NCBI RefSeq assembly: GCF_017744395.1
Contig: NZ_JAGIBI010000004.1
Coordinates: 186,001 to 250,000 of the forward strand
Source: Herbaspirillum sp.
Lineage (GTDB): Bacteria; Pseudomonadota; Gammaproteobacteria; Burkholderiales; Burkholderiaceae_D
DNA length: 64,000 nt
Direction of reading: 5' to 3'
Shown: positions 10,589 to 19,391 of the stretch, one piece after another
Layout of the letters: every line of letters starts with the position of its first letter
Numbering within the stretch: position 1 is the stretch's first letter
Translations under genes and position numbers: made by a program
Notes under the pieces: generated by a model
Seen by the model: only the letters and a program-made list of their open reading frames with translations
Told to the model about the DNA's origin: nothing
Database searches by the model: none

Positions 10589-12160
10589 GTGAACAGCGAC
10601 TACACCAAGCTAACGCTTCTTGCGGCGTTAGCGCTCACCAGCGGAACGTTCGCAAGCAGGCCGGCCGCGGCGGCGGTCACCTCCGCCAGCCTCAAGCCTT
10701 GCACCTCGGTAACCATGGACCCCGTGACCTATGTCACCCTCGGGAAATCCAGCGTGATCAGGCTCGAAGCGCCTGCTGCCCGGATGATCGTCGGCGGGCA
10801 ACCGAGCAGCCGCGCGGGACGCCCCGCCGCCACCGACAAGGCGGCGCCGGCCGCCGGCGCCGCAGCCCCCGGCGGCGCGCCCGCAGCGGCCGCTGCCGTC
10901 GCGCAAGCCAGGAACGACAACGACGGCGTGGCCGATGTCGACATTACCCTGCTCAGCCCGCGCGAACTGTTCTTCCTCGGCCGCAAGGCCGGCTCCATGA
11001 ACGTGGTGCTGCAAGGCGCCGACGGCCGCTGCACGGTCAAGGACATCGTCGTATCGATCGATCCCGATGCCTTGCAGTCGCGCATCCGCGACTTGATCCC
11101 GGAAGAGCGGAACGTACAGGTCAAAGGCGTGGAAAGCACACTGGTCCTGATCGGCACCGTCAACGATGCCGGCAACCTGGCCGAGATCATGGGACTGGCC
11201 AATTCTTACGGCGAAGGCCGCCGGGTGGTCAACCTGATGCGCGTAAAGTCGCCCCAGCAAGTCATGCTGGAAGTGAAGATCGCGGAAGTCAGCAAGACGC
11301 TGCTCGACCGCCTCGGCGCAAACCTGGGCATCAACCGGACCATCAACGGCACCTCCTATTCGCTCATCAGCAGTTTCCTGAGCGGCGGCAACGGCTTGCT
11401 GCAGGCATTGAACGCCGGCCGCACCCGGGTCGGCGTCGACGGCCAGAAGGATGACGGCCTGGTGCGCGTGCTGGCCGAGCCCAACATCATGGCCATCAGC
11501 GGCCAGCAGGCCAGCTTCCTGTCCGGCGGCAAGATATTCATCCCGGTGGCGCAAGGCAACGGCGTGGGCAGTACCACCATCACGCTGGAAGAGAAGGAAT
11601 TCGGCATCGGCGTCAAGTTCCTCCCGACCGTGCTCAACGGCAGCCTGATCAACCTGAAGATGGTGTCGGAAGTGTCGGACCTGTCTCAGACCGGATCGCC
11701 CTTCACCACGGTCGGCGGCGTCACCGCCGTGCTGCCGTCGTTCACGGTGCGCCGGGCCGATACCACCGTGCAGCTCAACGACGGCCAGAGTTTCGCGATC
11801 GCCGGGCTGATCAAGAACAACGTGACCGGCACCGTCAAGCGCTTCCCGGGCCTGGGAGAAATCCCGGTGCTGGGCGCCCTGTTCGGCAGCACCGAGTTCC
11901 AGAACGACCGCACCGAGCTACTGTTCGTGATCACGCCGCACCTGGTCAAGCCGCTCGCGGAAGCGCCCACGCTGCCGACCGACAACCACATCCTGCCCAG
12001 CCGCGGCGCCGTGTACTTCAACGGCAAGCTGGAAGGTTCGCCGGCTCCCGCGGCCCAACCGCCCGCAACGCCGGCCCCCGGACCTGCGGCGCAGCCGATG
12101 CCGGATGTGATGTCTTCCCCCATACCTGCCCCGCAGGCTCCCGATTCCGAAGCGAAATGA
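10589..12160 (+). CDS. cpaC: Tad secretin CpaC/RcpA
   Basis: Outer-membrane secretin channel through which the Flp pilus leaves. The 523-residue product uses a GTG start behind gagggagg with 6-nt spacing. A signal peptide (about residues 1-29) is followed by a CpaC N-terminal domain, a BON-like segment (ESTLVLIGTVNDAGN) and the secretin domain from about residue 220 to 450, with PQQVMLEVKIAEV and the hallmark FPGLGEIPVLGALFGS and LLFVITPHLV. The last 70 residues are Pro/Ala rich. It is the third core gene of the locus. Confidence 0.93.
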   Translation: MNSDYTKLTLLAALALTSGTFASRPAAAAVTSASLKPCTSVTMDPVTYVTLGKSSVIRLEAPAARMIVGGQPSSRAGRPAATDKAAPAAGAAAPGGAPAAAAAVAQARNDNDGVADVDITLLSPRELFFLGRKAGSMNVVLQGADGRCTVKDIVVSIDPDALQSRIRDLIPEERNVQVKGVESTLVLIGTVNDAGNLAEIMGLANSYGEGRRVVNLMRVKSPQQVMLEVKIAEVSKTLLDRLGANLGINRTINGTSYSLISSFLSGGNGLLQALNAGRTRVGVDGQKDDGLVRVLAEPNIMAISGQQASFLSGGKIFIPVAQGNGVGSTTITLEEKEFGIGVKFLPTVLNGSLINLKMVSEVSDLSQTGSPFTTVGGVTAVLPSFTVRRADTTVQLNDGQSFAIAGLIKNNVTGTVKRFPGLGEIPVLGALFGSTEFQNDRTELLFVITPHLVKPLAEAPTLPTDNHILPSRGAVYFNGKLEGSPAPAAQPPATPAPGPAAQPMPDVMSSPIPAPQAPDSEAK

Positions 12161-12172
12161 AGAGGCACCGCC

Positions 12173-12463
12173 ATGAACAAGATCGTCCCTTCCCTGTTCA
12201 TCTTGCTGCTGGCCGGCTGCGCGACGTCGACGCCGGACTACGACGCCCGCTTTGGCGACGCCGTGCGCCAGGCCAAGGCCAAGATGATCATCAATCCGAA
12301 TGCCGGCGCCAACCCTGACCAGGCGGCCGGCCTGGACGGCCAGGCGGCCGCCGAAGCAATGGGCCGCTACCACGATTCGTTCAAGACGCCGCCGCCGGCC
12401 ACCAATGTGATCAACATCGGCGGCGGGCTGGGCGCCAACAACGCCGGCGCCACCGGCAAATAG
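12173..12463 (+). CDS. small Tad-locus lipoprotein
   Basis: 96 residues beginning MNKIVPSLFILLLAGCATS, a lipobox with Cys16 after LAG, so probably lipidated and held in a membrane. The rest is hydrophilic (DARFGDAVRQAKAKMIINPN) with a Gly/Asn-rich end. It starts 12 nt after the secretin and occupies the place where CpaD or a TadD lipoprotein usually lies, but is far shorter than CpaD (about 200 aa). A pilotin-like role for CpaC is a guess from position and lipidation only. Confidence 0.75.
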   Translation: MNKIVPSLFILLLAGCATSTPDYDARFGDAVRQAKAKMIINPNAGANPDQAAGLDGQAAAEAMGRYHDSFKTPPPATNVINIGGGLGANNAGATGK

Positions 12464-12475
12464 AAAATAGAAAAT

Positions 12476-12507
12476 GGCCCGCATGCGGCGGGGGCGGATG
12501 CCGGGCC
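12476..12507 (+). other. hairpin upstream of flp genes
   Basis: ggcccgcat (12476-12484) pairs with atgccgggcc (12498-12507) with one bulged base. It lies in the 160-nt gap between the lipoprotein and the first pilin gene and may shape differential expression of the pilins. Confidence 0.4.
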
Positions 12508-12623
12508 GACAGAACGCAAATGGGAGCAAGGCAATTTAGTGCTTCGAGATTTGCAGTTGTAGAGCACCACCCCGGCAGTAGCAGGATCGTCAACCGCTGT
12601 TTGACCATTTGAAAGGTATGAAA

Positions 12624-12824
12624 ATGAACACCCTACTCCACACCATCCGTTCCTTTGGCAAGGAAGAAGAAGGCGCCCAGGTCATCGAATATGCGCTGAT
12701 CATCGCAGTCGTATCGATCGCCCTGGTGGTTGCGCTCAATGCGCTCACCGCGGCCGGCGGTGGCTTCTCGCAGTTCATCACGCGCGTGACCAACTGCCTC
12801 AAGACCGGCGGCACCTGCTCGTGA
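12624..12824 (+). CDS. flp: Flp-type pilin, copy 1
   Basis: Major subunit candidate of the type IVb Tad pilus. The 66-residue prepilin has the leader MNTLLHTIRSFGKEEEG, cleavage expected after Gly17, then AQVIEYALIIAVV with Glu at +5 and Tyr at +6, as in all Flp pilins. Mature length is 49 residues. Unusually for Flp, the C-terminus has two cysteines, Cys58 and Cys65 (TNCLKTGGTCS). ATG 12624 is preferred over 12618 because aaagg sits 7 nt upstream. It is followed by a GC-rich intercistronic hairpin. Confidence 0.9.
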   Translation: MNTLLHTIRSFGKEEEGAQVIEYALIIAVVSIALVVALNALTAAGGGFSQFITRVTNCLKTGGTCS

Positions 12825-12840
12825 GCCAAGACCAGCCAGA

Positions 12841-12863
12841 CGGGCCGGAGAGCAACCGGCCCG
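12841..12863 (+). other. intercistronic hairpin after flp copy 1
   Basis: 8-bp perfect stem cgggccgg/ccggcccg with a 7-nt loop and no T-run. It probably protects the pilin mRNA 3' end or reduces read-through. A related imperfect GC-rich inverted repeat lies at about 13089-13112 after the second pilin gene. Confidence 0.45.
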
Positions 12864-12900
12864 CCTTGGAAGGCTCCCGGATTTTTCCAAGGAGATAGCC

Positions 12901-13080
12901 ATGCTGCAACGGATGCTTCGCGAAGAGGACGGCGCCCAGGTCATCGAGTACGCCCTGATCATTGCCGTCGTCTCGATCGCCCTGGTGATCGCGCTGTCGG
13001 CACTGTCCACCGGCACGTCGTTTTCGGATTTCGTCACCCGCGTCACCAATTGCCTGACGACCGGCGGAAGCTGTTCGTAA
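12901..13080 (+). CDS. flp: Flp-type pilin, copy 2
   Basis: A 59-residue second prepilin with a short leader MLQRMLREEDG, then AQVIEYALIIAVVSIALV, identical over this core to copy 1. Cleavage after Gly11 gives a 48-residue mature pilin with Glu+5 and Tyr+6. The C-terminal TNCLTTGGSCS keeps the cysteine pair of copy 1. The ribosome site aaggag lies 6 nt before ATG. The tandem copies diverge at the leader and in the middle (residues 30-45), so one may be the main subunit and the other a minor one. Confidence 0.9.
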   Translation: MLQRMLREEDGAQVIEYALIIAVVSIALVIALSALSTGTSFSDFVTRVTNCLTTGGSCS

Positions 13081-13198
13081 AACCCGGGGCGGCGCCCATG
13101 GGGGCGCGCCGCTTCCGGTGCAAGGCAGGCTGCGCCGCACTACCCGCCCCCGGCAACAAACTGTGGCAGGAAAACAGGTGCCTGCCGAGGGAGGCGTT

Positions 13199-13657
13199 AT
13201 GCAACTTATGCAACGCAAGAACGAACGAGGATCCCAGGCGGTGGAGTTCGCGCTGGTGCTGCCTTTCCTCCTGATCGTCATTTTCCTGGTCATCGACTTC
13301 GCCTTCCTGCTCTATGACAAGGCGGTGATCACCAACGCCAGCCGCGAAGCGGCCCGCGCGGGCACGGTGCTCAGCGCCACCCCATGGTCGACCACATCGG
13401 TGGCGGCGGTCGCCTGCACCTATGTGACCGGTGCGCTCATTTCGATGAAAAGCGGCACCAAGACGGCCTCGTGCAACGGCACCGCCGATCCGGTCATTAC
13501 CGTCTCCAATCCCAACGGCAACGTGCCGCCGGCATTCGGCGACCCGGTCACGGTCCAGATCAGCTACACGTATTCCGGTTTCCTCAATACCGCTACCGGC
13601 TGGATCAGCGTCGCGCCCTGGAGCCTCACGGCCGCCAGCACGATGAACCACGAATGA
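13199..13657 (+). CDS. tadE: TadE-like pseudopilin
   Basis: Minor pilin-like protein needed for Flp pilus biogenesis. The 152-residue product carries the TadE-type motif: RG followed by SQAVEFALVLPFLLIVIF, i.e. Glu at +5 and Phe at +6 after the glycine, so it is likely processed by CpaA, then DKAVITNASREAARAG typical of TadE. ATG 13199 has gggagg 5 nt upstream; an alternative ATG at 13208 is less well placed. It lies 12 nt before the TadG-like gene. Confidence 0.85.
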   Translation: MQLMQRKNERGSQAVEFALVLPFLLIVIFLVIDFAFLLYDKAVITNASREAARAGTVLSATPWSTTSVAAVACTYVTGALISMKSGTKTASCNGTADPVITVSNPNGNVPPAFGDPVTVQISYTYSGFLNTATGWISVAPWSLTAASTMNHE

Positions 13658-13669
13658 AGGAGAAGCGCC

Positions 13670-14806
13670 ATGTTGCACACATCATCGCACCGGCAGGAAG
13701 GGGCCATGATCATCACGGTCGCGTTCTGGTTCATCGCATTGATCGCGTTCGCCGCGCTGGCCTTTGATGTCGGCCACCTGCTGGTGGTGCGCAACGAACT
13801 GCAGAACGCGGCGGACGCCGCCGCGCTGGCCGGCGCCAATTGCCTGGACAAGACCCCGGCGGCATCCGGCAGCGACTGCACCAGCGCCAATTCCACCACC
13901 CTGCACTGGGCGGTCGCCGCCGCCAAGGCCAGCAGCTCCATCGGCATGAACAGTTCCGACAGCGTCGCGCTGGCCAACGGCACCGTGCAGACGGGCTACT
14001 GGAACATCAACGGCGGCAGCAGCCTGCAGCCGACCACCCTGTCGCCGCTGGGGCCATGCACGATCGTTGGCGGCGTCATGACCACGGCTTGCGACAAGCC
14101 GGCGGTCATGGTCACGCTGAACAAGGCCGCCGGCAGCAACGGCGGCCCGGTGGGCACGCTGATCGCGGCCATGTTCAGCGGCGTGGGCATCTCGCTCACC
14201 GCCAACGCGGTGGCGGTGATTTCATCGCCGGGGCAAGTCAGTGCCGGGGCGCTGATCCCCTATGCCGTGAACAAGTGCTTGTACGACCTGTATTGGGATT
14301 CGACCACCAACCTGCCCAAGACCGCGACCGCCACCACGCTCAACGGCGTGCCGCAGGTCATCGGCCAGCCATGGGAACTGCGCATCGGTTCGTCCTACCA
14401 TTATCCGAACTGCGATTCCGGCCAATGGACCTCGTTCCAGCAAAACGTCAACAGCGACTCCGCGATAAAGGGCCTGATCGTCAACGGCAATTCCGCGCCG
14501 TTGGCCATCGGCGACAACACCTGGATCCAGACAGGCACCAAGGCTTCGTCGTTCAACGATTTGTCCGCGCAATACCCGACCCCGCCCGGCGCCGACGTGA
14601 CGGTGCCGGTCGTGGACCAGCCGGCCGGCTGGGTCACCAACACCCAGGCGCCGATCGTCGCCTTCGGCGCCTTCCATATCGACGATATCCAGGGCGGCAG
14701 CGGCAAGTACGTACAGGGGCATTTCATCCCCATCACCACCAGCGGCGGCTCCAGCGGCGGCGGGCCGAACTTCGGCTCCTATACGCCGCCACGGCTGGCG
14801 CACTAA
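13670..14806 (+). CDS. tadG: TadG-like Flp pilus protein
   Basis: Membrane-anchored Tad component. The 378-residue protein starts with the TadE/G-type N-terminus (EGAMIITVAFWFIALIAFAA, FDVGHLLVVRNELQNAADAA, ALAGAN), but after its Gly the +5 residue is Thr, not Glu, so it is probably not processed. The rest is a Gly/Ser/Thr-rich exported domain with four cysteines and no von Willebrand A motif (no DxSxS), unlike many TadG proteins. An aaggag site precedes the ATG. Twelve nucleotides separate it from tadE and 19 from cpaE. Confidence 0.82.
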   Translation: MLHTSSHRQEGAMIITVAFWFIALIAFAALAFDVGHLLVVRNELQNAADAAALAGANCLDKTPAASGSDCTSANSTTLHWAVAAAKASSSIGMNSSDSVALANGTVQTGYWNINGGSSLQPTTLSPLGPCTIVGGVMTTACDKPAVMVTLNKAAGSNGGPVGTLIAAMFSGVGISLTANAVAVISSPGQVSAGALIPYAVNKCLYDLYWDSTTNLPKTATATTLNGVPQVIGQPWELRIGSSYHYPNCDSGQWTSFQQNVNSDSAIKGLIVNGNSAPLAIGDNTWIQTGTKASSFNDLSAQYPTPPGADVTVPVVDQPAGWVTNTQAPIVAFGAFHIDDIQGGSGKYVQGHFIPITTSGGSSGGGPNFGSYTPPRLAH

Positions 14807-14825
14807 GTGCCGACGGGAGAACCCG

Positions 14826-15974
14826 ATGAAGATCGCTGTGATTTCACCGCATGCAGGCAGGCTCACCGAAATGGGCGCCGTGCTGCGCGCGCAGGCCCAC
14901 CAGGTCAGCCTGGCCGAAGGCGACAAGCACCATATGCGCCTCGTGGCGGAACAGGAGCGGCCGGACCTGATGCTGGTCGACGGCAGCATCTGCGACATGC
15001 ACGACCTGTCCATGGTGGAAAAGGTGACCGCCAGCTTTCCTCAGATGGCCGTGATCCTGCTGTGCGCCACGCAGAACCAGGACTTCCTGATCGGCGCCAT
15101 GCGCGCCGGCGTGCGGGAAGTATTGCCCTCGCCGGCGCCGCTCGAGGCCCTGAACGCGGCGGTGGGCCGCGTCGCGGCCAAGCAGCCCGGCGGCGGCCAC
15201 AAGGCCGCCGGCAAGATCCTAGCGTTCATGTCGTGCAAAGGCGGTAGCGGCGCGACCTTCCTCGCCACCAACCTCGGTTACCAATTGGCGCGGACCAGTT
15301 CGGTGCTGCTCATCGACCTCAACCTGCAGTTCGGCGACGCCTTGTCGTTCGTCCATGAAGAACGCCCATCCTCGACGCTGGCGGACGTGGTGCGGGAAAT
15401 CAAGCGCCTCGACGCGCTGTTCCTGGCCGGCAGCGCGGTGCAGATCGCACCCAACTACAGCATCCTGGCCGCACCGGAAGATCCGGCACAGGCGCTCACC
15501 ATCAAACCCGAGCACCTGGAGGCGATCCTCGCCCTGGCGGTTTCCCGGTACGACTTCATTTTGCTGGATGTGGGACGCAGCCTGGATGTGCTGAGCATCA
15601 AGGCGCTCGACCGGGCGCACAAGATATTCCCGGTGATCCAGGCCAGCTTGCCGGACCTGCGCCACGCCAGGAAGCTGCTGGCCCTGTTCAAATCGCTGGA
15701 CTACCCGCAGGACAAGGTCGAGCTGGTGGTCAACCGCTTTTCCGGCAACGGCGAGATCGGCCTGGACGAAATCCGGCGGACGCTGTCCGTCGATACGATC
15801 CATACCATTCCGAATTCCTTCAAGGAGGTCAACGACTCCATCAACCACGGCGACCTGCTGGCAGAGATGCAGCGGTCCAATGCGATCGTCCGCAACCTGG
15901 CGTCGTTCGCGCTGTCGCTGGGTTCCAGGGAAGAAGAGAGCCGCGGATTTTTCGAGCGCTTGTTCAAACGCTGA
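14826..15974 (+). CDS. cpaE: Tad localisation ATPase CpaE/TadZ
   Basis: MinD/ParA-like protein that places the Tad machine in the cell. In 382 residues, an N-terminal receiver-like domain (1-115, Asp52 in LMLVDG) precedes the ATPase domain. The deviant Walker A reads CKGGSGATF at 137-145: signature Lys138 is kept, but the second lysine is replaced by Ala143, so ATP hydrolysis may be weak, as reported for atypical TadZ proteins. LIDLNLQFGD and ILLDVGRSLD follow. The gene sits between tadG and the pilus motor gene. Confidence 0.88.
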   Translation: MKIAVISPHAGRLTEMGAVLRAQAHQVSLAEGDKHHMRLVAEQERPDLMLVDGSICDMHDLSMVEKVTASFPQMAVILLCATQNQDFLIGAMRAGVREVLPSPAPLEALNAAVGRVAAKQPGGGHKAAGKILAFMSCKGGSGATFLATNLGYQLARTSSVLLIDLNLQFGDALSFVHEERPSSTLADVVREIKRLDALFLAGSAVQIAPNYSILAAPEDPAQALTIKPEHLEAILALAVSRYDFILLDVGRSLDVLSIKALDRAHKIFPVIQASLPDLRHARKLLALFKSLDYPQDKVELVVNRFSGNGEIGLDEIRRTLSVDTIHTIPNSFKEVNDSINHGDLLAEMQRSNAIVRNLASFALSLGSREEESRGFFERLFKR

Positions 15975-16028
15975 TGCGCGCGGCATTTATCCAAGGCGAG
16001 GCAGCCAATCCAACCGGAGCAGATCAAC

Positions 16029-17375
16029 ATGTCCTTTCGAGAAAAACTCAGCGCCGCCGATGACGGCGCCGCCCTCCAGGGGAGGGCACAGGCGGCCAGC
16101 GACGGCTACAAGGCGCTCAAGGGGCGCATCCACCTGAAGCTGCTCGACAGGTTCGACCTGGCGGTGCTGGAGAACCTCTCTCCCGACGTGCTGCGCAGCG
16201 AGATTTCCGCCATGGTGGAGCGGCTGCTGCAGGACGAACGCGCCGCCATCAACGATATAGAGCGCCGCTCCCTGATCCGCGACATCCAGCACGAAATGCT
16301 GGGTTTCGGCCCGCTGGAACTGCTCATGGCCGATCCGGCGGTATCGGACATCCTGGTCAATTCCTACGACCAGATCTATGTCGAACGCCGCGGCATGCTG
16401 GAACTGACCAATGTCACCTTCACCGATGAGAAGCACCTGATGCGCATCATCGACAAGATCGTCTCGCTGGTCGGGCGCCGCATCGACGAGTCGAGCCCGA
16501 TGGTGGACGCCCGCCTGCCCGACGGCTCGCGCGTGAACGCCATCATTCCGCCCATCGCGCTGGACGGCCCGATGGTCTCGATCCGCCGTTTCGCGCGCAC
16601 GCCGCTGAAGATGGAAAACCTGGTCCAGGAATACAAGAGCCTCACGCCGGAAATGGCCGAGATGCTGGAAATGCTGTGCAAGGCCAAGGTCAACATGCTG
16701 GTGTCGGGCGGCACCGGTTCGGGCAAGACCACGCTGCTCAACATCCTGTCCGGCTACATTCCGGTGTCCGAGCGGGTGGTGACGATCGAGGACGCCGCCG
16801 AACTGCAGATGCAGCAGCCGCACGTGGTGCGGCTGGAGACCCGGCCGATGAATATCGAGGGCAAGGGCGAGATCACGCAGCGGGCGCTGGTGCGCAACGC
16901 CCTGCGCATGCGCCCCGACCGCATCGTGATCGGCGAAGTCCGCGGCGCGGAAGCGGCCGACATGCTGCAGGCGATGAATACCGGCCATGAGGGCTCGCTG
17001 ACCACCATCCACGCCAATACCCCGCGCGATGCCCTGTCGCGCCTGGAGAACATGATCAGCATGGCCGACCTGAACCTGCCGCACAAGGCATCGCGCCAGC
17101 AGATCGCCTCGGCCATCACGGTCGTGGTGCAGGCGGTGCGCCTGACCGACGGGCGGCGCAAGGTGGTCAGCATCCAGGAAATCACCGGCATGGAGGGCGA
17201 CATCATCTGCATGCAGGAGATCTTCTCCTTCAAGCAGACCGGCGTGACCGACGCCGGCGCCGTGCAGGGCTACTTCCACGCCACGGGCGTGCGGCCCAAG
17301 TTCGGCGACCGGCTGCGCGCCTTCGGCATGACGCTGCCCGACAGCATGTTCGATCCCGCCAGGCACTACCAGTAA
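16029..17375 (+). CDS. cpaF: Tad pilus ATPase CpaF/TadA
   Basis: Hexameric secretion-type ATPase in the cytoplasm that powers pilus assembly, and in some species retraction. The 448-residue protein has the Walker [10 protein letters not shown] (Lys233), Asp box [10 protein letters not shown], His box and Walker [17 protein letters not shown], and [13 protein letters not shown]. Length and motifs match the CpaF branch of the VirB11/PulE family. It starts 54 nt after cpaE and is followed by tadB after 19 nt. Confidence 0.95.
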   Translation: MSFREKLSAADDGAALQGRAQAASDGYKALKGRIHLKLLDRFDLAVLENLSPDVLRSEISAMVERLLQDERAAINDIERRSLIRDIQHEMLGFGPLELLMADPAVSDILVNSYDQIYVERRGMLELTNVTFTDEKHLMRIIDKIVSLVGRRIDESSPMVDARLPDGSRVNAIIPPIALDGPMVSIRRFARTPLKMENLVQEYKSLTPEMAEMLEMLCKAKVNMLVSGGTGSGKTTLLNILSGYIPVSERVVTIEDAAELQMQQPHVVRLETRPMNIEGKGEITQRALVRNALRMRPDRIVIGEVRGAEAADMLQAMNTGHEGSLTTIHANTPRDALSRLENMISMADLNLPHKASRQQIASAITVVVQAVRLTDGRRKVVSIQEITGMEGDIICMQEIFSFKQTGVTDAGAVQGYFHATGVRPKFGDRLRAFGMTLPDSMFDPARHYQ

Positions 17376-17394
17376 AGAGTAAAGGAGGCGCATC

Positions 17395-18387
17395 ATGTGG
17401 AACGCCATAGGAAGCAACGGCTTCATGATCCTGGCGGTGCTGGTGTTCGTCGCGGTGCTGCTGCTGCTGGAAGGCGGCTACATGCTGTGGCGCACCTACA
17501 AGGGACCGGAAGCCAGGAAAATCGAACGCCGCCTGCAGGCGCTGTCGGCATCGTTTGACGATACCGGCCAGGCGCACCTGCTCAAGGCCCGCATGCTCAG
17601 TGAACTGCCGTTGCTGGAACGGCTCATGCAAAGCATTCCGCGCGTGCATCACCTGGACCGTTTCATCTACCAGTCCAACCTTGACTGGACGGTATCGATG
17701 GTCCTGCTGGGAGGCATCGTCCTGGCCGGGCTGGGCTATGTGGCCACGACGATGGTGGCGCGGCAAGACGCCTGGCTGGGCCTGCTGGCGGCGCTGTGCT
17801 GCGCCGCGCTGCCGCTGCTGTACGTGCAGAAGCGCCGCGCGCGCCGCATGAGCCAGATAGGCCGGCAGCTTCCGGACGCGCTGGACCTGCTCACGCGCGC
17901 GCTGCGCGCCGGCCACGCCTTCTCCTCCGGGCTGAAAATGATCGGCGACGAGATGCCGGAGCCGATTTCCGGTGAGTTCAGGATCATCCACGACGAGATC
18001 AATTTCGGCATATCGCTGCAGCAGGCGCTGACCAACCTGAGCGAGCGCCTCCCTATCACCGACGTGCGCTATTTCGTGGTCGCGGTGCTGATCCAGCGCG
18101 ATTCCGGCGGCAACCTGACCGAGATCCTGGGCAAGCTCAGCACGCTCATCCGCGAGCGCATGAAACTGGCCGTCAAGGTGCGCGTGCTGTCCTCGGAAGG
18201 ACGCTTGTCGGCGTGGATCCTGGCCTGCATGCCATTCGCCTTGGGCGGGATCATCTTCGTGGTGAATCCGGAATTCATGTCGCCGTTGTGGACAGACCGC
18301 CTGGGCGTGCAATTCATGAAGTACACATTGGCAATGATGGTCGTGGGCATCTTCGTGCTGCGCAAGCTGATCAGGATCCGCGTCTGA
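17395..18387 (+). CDS. tadB: Tad inner-membrane protein TadB
   Basis: GspF/PilC-like platform protein of the Tad machine. The 330-residue product has an N-terminal transmembrane helix (residues 10-28), two central ones (about 95-145), the T2SSF domain with QLPDALDLLTRALRAGHAFS and FVVAVLIQRDSGGNLTEIL, and C-terminal hydrophobic segments near 280-325. Together with TadC it anchors the ATPase. An aaggagg site precedes the ATG. Confidence 0.92.
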   Translation: MWNAIGSNGFMILAVLVFVAVLLLLEGGYMLWRTYKGPEARKIERRLQALSASFDDTGQAHLLKARMLSELPLLERLMQSIPRVHHLDRFIYQSNLDWTVSMVLLGGIVLAGLGYVATTMVARQDAWLGLLAALCCAALPLLYVQKRRARRMSQIGRQLPDALDLLTRALRAGHAFSSGLKMIGDEMPEPISGEFRIIHDEINFGISLQQALTNLSERLPITDVRYFVVAVLIQRDSGGNLTEILGKLSTLIRERMKLAVKVRVLSSEGRLSAWILACMPFALGGIIFVVNPEFMSPLWTDRLGVQFMKYTLAMMVVGIFVLRKLIRIRV

Positions 18388-18429
18388 ATCCGGCCCGGCC
18401 ATGTATCCAAAGACGTGAAGGAGCATCAA

Positions 18430-19341
18430 ATGTTACTGCTACCGATCCTCGTTTTTTTCGCCGTGACGCTGGGGCTGGCGGCCTTGTTCCTGTGGCTGGC
18501 GCCAAGCCGCACGACGCAGCGCCTGCGGGCGATGTCGGGCGGCCAGGACCAGGCGACATGGTCCTCCACCATGGTCAGCCTGGTCGGGCCGTTCGCCAGG
18601 TTGTCGTCTCCCTCCGGCAACTGGGAGACTTCCGCGCTGCGGCTCAAGTTCATCCGCGCGGGCATCCGCAGCGACGACGCCCGGATCATCTATTTCGGCC
18701 TCAAGACCTTGCTGCCGGTCGTTTTCCTGGCGCTGGCCTACCTGGCCCTACAAGCGGCGGGCTACCGGCAGGGCATGGGTTTCCTGCTGTACCTGCTGGT
18801 CACCGCCGCGGTGGGATGCGTGCTGCCCAACGTGCTGCTGCATTGGATGATGCGGCGGCGGGTCAGGGAAATGTTCGAGAACTTCCCCGATGCGGCCGAC
18901 CTGCTGCTGATCTGCATCGAAGCCGGCCTCGGGCTGGATGCATCGCTGCTGCGCGTGGCCGAGGAGATTCGCCTGAAAAGCAGCGCGCTGGCCGACGAAT
19001 TGCACCTGACCAACCTGGAAATCCGCGCCGGCGGCACCCGCGAATCCGCCCTGCACAACCTGGCCCTGCGCACCGGCGTGGAGGAAATCGTCACCTTCGC
19101 CACGATGCTCAACCAGGCCGACAAGTTCGGCACCAGCATCGGCGATTCGCTGCGCGTGTTCTCCGAGGACTTGCGCAACAAGCGCCAGGCGCGGGCCGAA
19201 GAGAAAGCCGTGAAAGTGCCTACCAAGATGCTGTTCCCGCTGGTGGTCTTCATCTTCCCGGCCATCGTGATGGTGATCATGGGGCCGGCGGTGATCCGCC
19301 TGGTGCGCACCATCCTGCCCATGCTCAATGGCGGCGGATGA
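18430..19341 (+). CDS. tadC: Tad inner-membrane protein TadC
   Basis: Second T2SSF-family platform protein, 303 residues, with N-terminal (about 4-22) and central transmembrane helices, the conserved FPDAADLLLICIEAGLGLDA and FATMLNQADKFGTSIGDSLR, and C-terminal helices. ATG 18430 is chosen because aaggag lies 6 nt upstream; a GTG at 18415 is in frame but overlaps that site. It is the last rightward gene of the locus. A convergent hairpin follows, and no TadD-like gene is present. Confidence 0.92.
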   Translation: MLLLPILVFFAVTLGLAALFLWLAPSRTTQRLRAMSGGQDQATWSSTMVSLVGPFARLSSPSGNWETSALRLKFIRAGIRSDDARIIYFGLKTLLPVVFLALAYLALQAAGYRQGMGFLLYLLVTAAVGCVLPNVLLHWMMRRRVREMFENFPDAADLLLICIEAGLGLDASLLRVAEEIRLKSSALADELHLTNLEIRAGGTRESALHNLALRTGVEEIVTFATMLNQADKFGTSIGDSLRVFSEDLRNKRQARAEEKAVKVPTKMLFPLVVFIFPAIVMVIMGPAVIRLVRTILPMLNGGG

Positions 19342-19344
19342 GAA

Positions 19345-19369
19345 GCCGCGCCGTCCGGGACGGCGCGGC
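19345..19369. terminator. hairpin between convergent tadC and regulator gene
   Basis: 11-bp perfect GC-rich stem (19345-19355 with 19359-19369) with a 3-nt loop between two converging genes. There is no T-run on the + strand, so it may be a blocking hairpin rather than a classic terminator. Confidence 0.5.
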
Positions 19370-19391
19370 AGGCGATTCCTGCAAAAAGCGC

